Positions 1-6,922 of a stretch of DNA of 45,408 bases are shown in pieces. Position 1 is the first letter of the stretch. The number at the start of each line of letters is the position of its first letter. A program made the position numbers and the translations under genes. The notes under the pieces are model-generated. The model made no database searches. It saw only the letters and a program-made list of their open reading frames with translations, and had not been told where the DNA came from. The stretch is from Bacteroidales bacterium (lineage in GTDB: Bacteria; Bacteroidota; Bacteroidia; Bacteroidales; GCA-2748055): assembly GCA_029210585.1 (NCBI GenBank), contig JARGFP010000030.1:1-45408 (forward strand). Direction: 5' to 3'.

Positions 1-130
1 TAGTGTCGCCGTCGTTGGAGGCATCGATGGCCGCCTGGATCTTGGTGTGGTCGGCCGGTACGCGAATGATCTGCGCGGGGGCCATGAAGGTCTGCAGCAG
101 GATCACTGAAATTACGATCATTCTTTTCAT
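1..130 (-). CDS. Secreted beta-helix protein, N-terminal fragment (runs off window)
   Basis: Reading the minus strand from the ATG at 130 gives about 43 codons before the window edge. A short basic start (MKRMIVISVILL) and hydrophobic stretch form a Sec signal peptide ending near MAPAQ. It is followed by IIRVPADHTKIQAAIDASND, the typical opening of right-handed parallel beta-helix proteins of the pectate-lyase/NosD type, in which the first strand is followed by a QAAID helix. The protein is probably exported and could be a polysaccharide lyase or a carbohydrate-binding helix; the catalytic part lies outside the window. It sits downstream of the HTCS gene at 310-4662 on the same strand, separated by 179 bases holding 21-bp direct repeats, so it is a likely target of that regulator. 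A second ATG at 121 is an alternative start. The family is fairly likely; the activity is unknown. Confidence 0.6.
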   Translation of the reverse strand, partial: MKRMIVISVILLQTFMAPAQIIRVPADHTKIQAAIDASNDGDT

Positions 131-220
131 TAGAGTTGGATTTGGTGATATGTTTTATTCATCTCTTTACCTGTATGAAATCTCACCGTAAAGTTCCGAA
201 CCTGACTTGCCAATGTCGAA

Positions 221-283
221 CAGTATCGTCCCAAATCAGAACAGAATCGTCCCAAATGAAAACAGTATCGTCCCAAATGGAGA
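221..283 (-). repeat. Three 21-bp direct repeats, candidate AraC/HTCS operator
   Basis: Units start at 221, 242 and 263. Read on the minus strand each begins ATTTGGGACGAT followed by T/A-CTGTT, and the spacing is exactly 21 bp, two turns of the helix. A weaker fourth copy (CATTGGCAAGTC) continues the phase toward the gene. The block lies about 90-150 bases upstream of the beta-helix gene that starts at 130 and just downstream of the HTCS stop codon. AraC-family domains bind direct half-sites about 21 bp apart, so this is probably where the HTCS output domain binds. The match to the repeats at 12728-12769 supports this reading. Confidence 0.6.
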
Positions 284-309
284 AAAATGCAGAATGCTCA
301 GGGAATAAA

Positions 310-3300
310 TTATGCATTATCGGGATGCCGGATGTCTTTATCTTCAATACCCTTTCCGAACTCCTTCGGGGTCACCCCGAAATACTTCCGGAATGAGGCT
401 GCAAAATAGGAAGGATTTTGCATCCCCACTTCGTACATCACCTGGGAAATGTTCATGGTGCCCTTGCGCAGAAGCCGGGCAGCATGTTTCATGCGCACCA
501 GGCGCAGCAATTCGTTTGGGGTGGTTCCTGTGACAGAATGGACCTTCCTGAAAAGCTGCGAACGGCTCATATTTAATTCTTTCCCCAGGGCATGGATGCT
601 GAAATCCGGGTCTGAAAGATGCCGGTCAAAGACCTTCAGCACCTCCCGCAGCATCTGGAACGATGGCGAAGCCGATGTTGTTGTGTCGCCTTCCAGCAGG
701 TAGGTTTTTTCAAACTGCCGGCGCAACACTTTCCGCTGGCTGACCAGGTTTTTGGCCCTTGCAAGCAGCAATTCCGAATCGAAGGGTTTAACGACATAGT
801 CATCTGCAGCAGCTTCCAGCCCGGTGAGTTTGCTTTCCTTGTCGGCCTTGGCCGTAAGCATGATCACCGGGATATGATTGGTGGCCGGATGGTCCTTCAT
901 CTTCCTGCACATCTCCACTCCATCCATCACCGGCATCATGATGTCGGTAACCACCAGGTCGGGAATATACGCAATGGCCTTTCCCAGTCCTTCCTCACCG
1001 TTTACGGCTTCTATAACCCGGTAACTGCCCCTGAACTGTTCGCTGATATACATGCGCAGATCGGCATTGTCTTCCACCACCAGGACCACCTCACGCTCCT
1101 GCTCCCCACCCTTCTCCCGGACACCTCCGTCGTCGGCCAGTCCTGTATACACTTGACGCTTCTCAACCCCTGCATTGACCTCTGTATCTGCTTCATTAAT
1201 AATCTCATCATTAACTTCAACCTCACCGCCAGTATCAACCTCATCGACAGCATCAACCCCGTCGCCAGCCGCAACCTTTCCCCTCCTTTCCATCTCCTCA
1301 ATCTCCTGTTCACTGAAGCACTCCTCTGCCACAGGAAAAGTCACCCTGAAGGATGTGCCCTTGCCCTGCTCACTTTCCACTGCAATTTCCCCATGCATCA
1401 ATTCCACCAGCTCTTTTGTAAGGGCAAGGCCGATGCCGGATCCCTCCTCCTCCCGGGTATCGTTGTCGGAGACCTGGTAAAAACGGTCGAAAATCCGGTC
1501 AAGGTGCGCCTTGTCAATACCCTTCCCGGTGTCGGATACTTTCAGCAGGGCATAGCGGGGCTTGCCTGGTCCTTCCGGGGTGCTGAAGGTCAGATCCAGG
1601 CTGACTTTTCTGCCTGCCGGGGTAAATTTAAAGGCATTGGAAAGCAGGTTGGAAATAATCTTCTCCAGCTTGTCGGTATCGAAGCAGTGCTCTCCCTCCA
1701 CCTCCCGGATGGAGATTCGATATTCAATATGACTCGATTCAGCCAGGGAGAGAAATGTACTGGCAATGGTCCGTACAAAAGCGGACAGATTCCCCCTGGA
1801 CAATTGCAGGTGCATGCTTCCCGATTCGATTTTGGAGATATCGAGCAACTGGTTGATCAGCCGCTGGAGCCGCCGTGCATTGCGGAGCATGAGGCGCAGG
1901 ATCTTCTTGTCCATGGACACTTTCTCTCCCGGCGATTTCAGCGAATCTTCGAGCGGACCGGCCACCAGGGTCAGGGGGGTGCGGAATTCGTGGGAGATGT
2001 TGGTGAAGAAACGGGATTTGAGTTGATCGACCTTTTTTGCTTTTTCCCGGTTATGCCTTTCGATTAAAATCTCAGACTCCAATTGTGCCTTCCCCACAAT
2101 ATACCTTTTATAGAGATAGGAAGTCAGGATAACAAAGATCAGATAGAGCAACAGGGCAGGGTATGAAAACCAGAAGGGCCTTCTGATCAAAAAACGAAAA
2201 GAGGCCCCTTCATCATTCCATATGCCATCGTTGTTGGAGGCTTTAACATGAAAGACATATTTGCCTGGCTTTAGATTAAAGAATTCCGCATGGGCAGTGT
2301 TTCCTGTCGAAATCCAGGTATCATCAAAACCTTCCAACATATACCTGTACTGGTTTTTAAAGGGGTGAATGAAGTTCAGGCTGGCAAATTCAAATAACAG
2401 GTTGTTTTGCTTATAATTTAACCTGAGAGATTTTTCAGGAGTATAAAATGCATCTCTTAAAGTGCTGTCGTTGAGTATACTGAGGTTGTTTATAAAAACA
2501 TCCGTTATTTTCACTGGCGGAACCCTTGTATTCAACTCTATGCTATCCGGATGAAAAGAGACCAATGCTATATCGGTTCCGTAGAATAGTTCTCCTTCGG
2601 GACTAATTGCTACAGAATTTTCTCTAAAATCGGCGGATGTAAACCCATCGCATGCAGAATATAATCTAAATGATTCATTCACAGGGTCAAACCTCGTTAT
2701 TCCCTTGTCTCCGCCAATCCAGATAATCCCTTTGTAATCTTCGATGATGCTTTGCTGACGCTTGGTATTCAGGCCTTCTTTTTTTGTGTAGACCTTTTCA
2801 ATCTGAAAATTACCCTCAACAGGATTTTTTCCATGTACTTTTAATTTAAGCAGCGCTTCGGAACTTGTCGTAGCCCAAAGAATGTATTTCTCCCCATACC
2901 CGGACTTGTAAAGTCTGATTACGTCATAATAGAGCCCGTCCATCATCTCTAGCGGATAATTGTAATATTCCACTGCTTCAACAGTATCGGCTGATACGTG
3001 CCGGAATGAACTACTCATGGCAAAAACTCCCCTGGAGGTTGCTCCGATTAATTGTCCGGAATCACATTCCTGTTGTATGGAGACATGAAAATCAATTGGG
3101 TAGTCGTATTTCACTGGGAATTTTATGTGTTGAATTCTACCTGCAACGGGATCATAAAAACAGGGCAATTCTCCTTTTATATCGATCCATATTCTGCCCT
3201 GGCTATCTTCAAACAGGTTTAAAATATCCAGAAAAGAATCGTCAGGGATTTCATTGGTTCCAGGGTAAATATTTAAAAAATCGGGATGTTCCTCTTCAAT

Positions 3301-4662
3301 ATTTTCACACAGAAATACCCCATCACCGTATGTTCCAACCAATATGCGTTCAGGAGGACTGAAAAAACATCGCTTAACAACCGGTTTAAAGGATCGCATC
3401 CCATTTACGGCGCTTATCACAGGTATAATTTTAATTTCGGCTAAATCTTTTGAGCATTTATAGATATTCCGGTAATCAGCTATCCATAGAAAATCACCTC
3501 TGAAAGTAATTGTTTTTAAATCCCAGGGCACATTTGGTTGTTGATCATACACATGGAAATTCTTTTTCTTTCTGATGATTTTACCCGGACCTTCAGGAGT
3601 AGTATACCACAAGGTTCCGGAATTGTCAAGTATAGGCGCTTCAAACAAGTAGCTCATGATGCCATCATGGACCATTTCAAATTCATATTTCCAGATAGAT
3701 TCCGCCTCAATATCCCTATTTAATTTAATAATTCTTTTCTCTGTTATTATCCAATAACTACCATCATTATCATGAATAATGTATGAGGCACCCGTATGAT
3801 TAATATCAGTGGTAATTTCTTCTGTAAAGACATATTTATTGAGCATGAGCGGATTCTCCTCCAGGATGAAGAGCCCGTTCCAGTTTGGGATCCATATTCT
3901 GTTGTTCTGGTCCCTGCAGGGTGGAGCGAAACCCGGATCGGAGTTCGGAATAAAGGAAAAATTCCCGTTTCGTTTGTCAAAGACGGCAATCATTTCTCCA
4001 ATTCTGACCAATAAGGAATCCTGGTTGAGAATAAATACACCCCTGACCTATTCATATGTTCGGACATCCGAATTATTTTTGGAGAATCGGGTGTAGCTGT
4101 CAAATATTTCACGCTCAGTATCAAACCTGCACAAACCCTTTTGTGTTCCAATCCAGATGGAGCCATGATCCAGGGCCATGCTCAGGAACTTGTTCCATTC
4201 CAAATTTCCATGCGGAGGAGCAGGATTAATAAATCTCCTGAACCGGCCATTTTCAGGGTCATATTTTATCAGGCCTGATCTTCCGTTCAACCATATATAA
4301 TTATTATCGTCCTGTTGAATATCAAATATCCAGGCGAAAGGTACGCTGTGTTTATCGAAAGGATCATATTCGAATGTTTTGAACCGTACGCCATCATACC
4401 TGATCACTCCGTCCACACCCCCGAACCACATAAACCCTTCGCGATCCTGGTAAAAACTGAGCACTTTAAAATCGTTTAGCTCGATCGGGAAATCCACCTC
4501 TTCCACGATGTAATCATATGCCGGATCCGCAGTTATAGTTATAGTTTTTCCCAACTGAGCATGGGTGTGGATGGAAAATATACATAAACAGACAACACAA
4601 AATACAAGCTTAAAACAGGTTACATTTCTGAAGGCAGACCTATGGAGCCGAACCACTTCCAT
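310..4662 (-). pseudogene. Hybrid two-component system regulator (HTCS), interrupted by an in-frame amber codon
   Basis: The frame runs 1451 codons from the ATG at 4662. A signal peptide is followed by beta-propeller repeats (for example GFMWFGGVDGVIRYDG near residue 80 and IIWIGGDKGITRF), a Y_Y_Y domain, one membrane span (about 834-851), a histidine kinase with phospho-acceptor His at about 891 in NISHEFRTPL, N, G1 (DTGKGI) and G2 (GSGIGLAL) boxes, a receiver with Asp at about 1240 in TDIMMP, and a C-terminal AraC HTH. Proteins of this build sense glycan fragments in the periplasm and activate nearby glycan genes. Codon 205 is TAG (4048-4050) within the propeller. The frame does not shift: both sides read as one continuous propeller (RTYE, stop, VRGVFILNQD). 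It may be a recent nonsense mutation, a sequencing error, or a split protein restarting at the TTG at 4011. The 21-bp repeats and beta-helix gene downstream are the likely targets. Confidence 0.85.
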
Positions 4663-4670
4663 TGCTTTAT

Positions 4671-4713
4671 ATTGTTCTATATCAAATATATGATATAAAG
4701 CAATCTAAGTCAA
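4671..4713 (-). promoter_or_regulatory. HTCS promoter inside a palindrome
   Basis: On the minus strand TATATTTG (4683-4690) matches the Bacteroidota -7 box TAnnTTTG, and a TTG lies about 20 bases upstream (4711-4713). The box is embedded in an imperfect palindrome: ATTGTTCTATATCA (4671-4684) and TGATATAAAGCAAT (4691-4704) pair at 12 of 14 positions around a 6-base loop. The HTCS start codon follows at 4662, so the leader would be very short. The palindrome could be an operator or a hairpin in the transcript. Confidence 0.5.
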
Positions 4714-4725
4714 TAGCCCGCCCAG

Positions 4726-4776
4726 TGCCATCCTGCTTCAGAGTGCTTCTGCACGATCGCCTTCACCTCCCTTCGG
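4726..4776 (-). pseudogene. Fragment related to the gene at 9919-10599
   Basis: On the minus strand this stretch reads RREVKAIVQKHSEAGW, close to RREVKESVQKRLKQDG in the unknown protein encoded at 9919-10599. The nucleotide match to 10087-10143 is also visible. No gene surrounds it: a stop follows after a few codons, and the other side abuts directly a beta-lactamase fragment on the opposite strand. It is a scrap of a paralogue. Confidence 0.5.
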
Positions 4777-4917
4777 GCCTACAAGTTGGCCTATCACGGC
4801 GGCTATGTGAGCGGGTACCGCGCCGAACTGGCTGTCTGCCGCGAAGAGGGGATCGGCATCGCCTTCCTCACCAACTCCCCTGGGAAAGTGGGATCAAGGG
4901 TGGTTCCGGATTTCCTG
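4777..4917 (+). pseudogene. Serine beta-lactamase/esterase C-terminal fragment, copy 1
   Basis: The plus strand reads YKLAYHGGYVSGYRAELAVC and continues EEGIGIAFLTNSP, a form of the HGG (KTG-like) motif and following strand of class C beta-lactamase/PBP-type serine hydrolases. The SxxK and YxN regions are absent. The fragment starts at the edge of an unrelated fragment and ends with VVPDFL, after which the sequence runs into the end of the ATPase gene. Its last 87 bases (4831-4917) recur at 6336-6422 on the other side of that ATPase gene. Confidence 0.65.
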
Positions 4918-4946
4918 TTGACTCTATTAAATAACAGATGTTTTCA

Positions 4947-6194
4947 TCAAATCTGTATTACCCATTTGCAATCATCCCCTGGTGCATAGGAAATAATCTC
5001 AAGGGGATAGTCCGGATACAACTCCGTAAACCGACTTTTTATCGCCTGTTTTGCTTTCCTTCCGCTTGCTTTTACTTCGTATGAGAAGCCACTTTTATAG
5101 GATGTGTTGATGACAAAATCTATCTCCTTCCTATCGACAGTCCGCCAGTATTTAATACTTTCCCTGTCATAGCGTTCCGTCAATCTCCGGTGAACATAAT
5201 TTTCGAGCAGCACCCCCTGGTCTTCACGGTCTTTCCAGTCAAAAAACCGGTTAATTGCCATGTTCCTCATGCCGGTATCCTTGAAGTAAACCTTGGGCAT
5301 TTTGGTAAGCTCTTTCCGTATATTTGAGTAAAATGGTTTTACCAGTTCAATAAGAAAGCTTTTCTGCAGAACATACAGATACTTGTCCACTGTCTTGTTA
5401 TCCACACCAATGGTGGCAGCCAGTTCATGTTTATTCACCAGGTTGCCGGTCTGACCCCCCAGGATGGAAAAGAGCGCATAAAATTTTTCGGGGGTACTGA
5501 TCCCTGCTTCATCAATATCTTTTTTCAGGAAGGAATCTCTCAACTCTTTCAGTAACATGATTTTCTCTTCATTTTTGCTTTCCAGTACAACCTCCGGGTA
5601 CCCCCCAAAAATGAGGTACTCATTGAACAAGGACATAATTTCCCTGTGTGAAGCGGAGATATATTGATCCTGTTTCCTGATGGCGGATACTTCATCCTGA
5701 ATATGTCCAAGGTTTTTAAACAGCAGCCATTCATCGAACGAAAGTGTTTTTAGCTCAAATATGCGTTTCCTGCCTGCCAGTGAGTCATTGAATTTCTGAT
5801 CTATGTAGAAGGCACTGCTTCCTGTGGCCACAATCTTCAGATTTTTACCATAGGTATCAAATAGATACTTAAGAAAATTAGATGGGTCCGATGCATGCTG
5901 TACTTCATCAATGAACAGAAAAACAGGCTGGGCAAGCGCATGGTCTTTATCCAGGCTTTTCCGTGGCCGCGGACAAAAGGAAAACACCTCTTCCGGATGT
6001 GTATTGATCGCTGATAGTATGTCGGTATCTTCCAGGGTGAGATACCTTACTTCACGGCCCTCTTCTTCTAATTCCCTGAAGATTGCCTGCAGAAGGGATG
6101 TTTTACCACTTTGGCGGGGTCCGGATATAATGGTATATTCCTTTCTTTGCAGGTGGTTTCTTATTTCGGGATGGATGATCCGTTGAATATACAT
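4947..6194 (-). CDS. AAA ATPase with C-terminal DUF4143
   Basis: The protein has 415 residues from the ATG at 6194 (MYIQRIIHPEI). A longer reading to 6248 is less likely because a -7-like box TATATTTG lies at 6207-6214. Walker A is GPRQSGKT at residues 25-32 and Walker B is VFLFIDEVQHA near 91-101. The second half has the winged-helix and nuclease-like DUF4143 pattern (YFKDTGMRNMAINRF, then LENYVHRRL and EIDFVI). The family is widespread in Bacteria and Archaea, cytoplasmic, and of unclear role; the C-terminal part resembles PD-(D/E)XK folds. The gene is intact, stands alone, and is bordered on both sides by beta-lactamase debris in direct repeat. It may be a mobile or selfish cassette. A second, broken relative lies at 43921-44453. 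Confidence 0.85.
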   Translation of the reverse strand: MYIQRIIHPEIRNHLQRKEYTIISGPRQSGKTSLLQAIFRELEEEGREVRYLTLEDTDILSAINTHPEEVFSFCPRPRKSLDKDHALAQPVFLFIDEVQHASDPSNFLKYLFDTYGKNLKIVATGSSAFYIDQKFNDSLAGRKRIFELKTLSFDEWLLFKNLGHIQDEVSAIRKQDQYISASHREIMSLFNEYLIFGGYPEVVLESKNEEKIMLLKELRDSFLKKDIDEAGISTPEKFYALFSILGGQTGNLVNKHELAATIGVDNKTVDKYLYVLQKSFLIELVKPFYSNIRKELTKMPKVYFKDTGMRNMAINRFFDWKDREDQGVLLENYVHRRLTERYDRESIKYWRTVDRKEIDFVINTSYKSGFSYEVKASGRKAKQAIKSRFTELYPDYPLEIISYAPGDDCKWVIQI

Positions 6195-6206
6195 ATGTTT
6201 TTTTGA

Positions 6207-6270
6207 CAAATATATTGCAAATTGGATAAATTTGGAACTTAATTCCATAAATATCGGATATTATTGGAAT
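6207..6270 (-). promoter_or_regulatory. ATPase promoter region with 14-bp palindrome
   Basis: TATATTTG on the minus strand (6207-6214) fits TAnnTTTG only 12 bases ahead of the ATG at 6194. Upstream, ATTCCATAAATATC (6242-6255) and GATATTATTGGAAT (6257-6270) form a palindrome matching at 12 of 14 positions with a one-base centre. A second TAnnTTTG match lies at 6278-6285. The palindrome could bind a dimeric regulator or mark the edge of an inserted segment. Confidence 0.4.
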
Positions 6271-6299
6271 ATAGATCCAAAATTATCTTTCTATTCTAT

Positions 6300-6342
6300 T
6301 GCTCGGGGAATAAATTATTCGTTGCCGGGATACCCGCTGTCT
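6300..6342 (-). pseudogene. Relict of an HTCS C-terminal tail
   Basis: These 43 bases match 295-337, the end of the HTCS gene, at 35 of 43 positions. On the minus strand the frame and stop are kept: DSGYPGNE then TAA, against DIRHPDNA then TAA in the HTCS. The relict is in the same orientation as the HTCS gene and its last bases overlap the start of beta-lactamase copy 2, so two unrelated gene ends were joined here. Confidence 0.5.
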
Positions 6343-6479
6343 GCCGCGAAGAGGGGATCGGCATCGCCTTCCTGACCAACTCCCCCGGAAAAGTGGGATC
6401 ACGGGTGGTTCCGGATTTCCTGGACATGTGGTTCGAAAGGGTTGAAGTGCCGGAGCGCATCGACCTTACTGAAAAATAG
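6336..6479 (+). pseudogene. Serine beta-lactamase/esterase C-terminal fragment, copy 2
   Basis: The plus strand reads AVCREEGIGIAFLTNSP, VVPDFL, then DMWFERVEVPERIDLTEK and a TAG stop, the natural C-terminus of the enzyme fragment at 4777-4917. The shared 87 bases (4831-4917 and 6336-6422) differ at only four positions, all synonymous. There is no start codon and no active-site serine. The 5' side is fused to an HTCS-tail relict. Confidence 0.65.
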
Positions 6480-6529
6480 CAGCGACCTGGATGATCATCA
6501 TCCTGTGCTTTTGCAAATTGTTACAATGC

Positions 6530-6811
6530 TCAAAACATGAGAGAAAAGGCGATGCCCGGACTGCTGTTTCCTGAGAACGGATCGCGATGGTCGACAATCA
6601 TAAAATAAATACCGGAACCAGTTCGCATGTTACAACCGGTCTGCACCCGGTCCACCTGGTCCTCCACCTTATTGCTCCGGGCAATACCAGTCACCCACAC
6701 CGGTATTCCGATCAGCGTACTGACCGTTCCGCCCATCATCATGAATAACCCGGCACCCGCCGCCCCGGAACCCCCAAAGTTACCCGTCCAGGCAGGCCTG
6801 TATAGATGCTT
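6530..6811 (-). pseudogene. Remnant of a small glycine-rich membrane protein
   Basis: The minus-strand frame reads KHLYRPAWTGNFGGSGAAGA, then LFMMMGGTVSTLIGIPVWVT, a hydrophobic hairpin-like span, then a basic, polar tail (GIARSNKVEDQVDRV). The composition is that of small Bacteroidota membrane proteins of unknown role. The frame is open back to about 6890 but shows no convincing start or signal, so it is more likely a truncated gene than a functional one. It belongs to the zone of debris between the ATPase and the sialidase. Confidence 0.35.
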
Positions 6812-6922
6812 TGCAGTAAAAGATAACGAAATCAGGGCCCGGTGCCGGGATTGTACATCGTGGTAAGCGAAAAAATTTCCTGGAGTTCATCGTCACGCAT
6901 TATTAATTCATTATATTTCGAT

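Noticed and set aside
221-283. CRISPR array
   Set aside because: Repeats follow each other without spacers and the 21-bp period fits regulator binding; no cas gene is present. The same applies to the arrays at 28087, 28472 and 37825.
619-2067. 482-codon plus-strand open frame
   Set aside because: It is antisense to the kinase and receiver parts of the HTCS gene; its sequence has no domain or signal features and the opposite strand carries perfect kinase motifs.
4012-4050. Frameshift in the HTCS gene
   Set aside because: The two open parts at 310-4011 and 4048-4662 are in the same frame; the interruption is a single TAG codon, not a shift.
6842-6922. Sialidase N-terminal extension
   Set aside because: The 27 codons before the ATG at 6923 start with a non-signal sequence and would bury the signal peptide.
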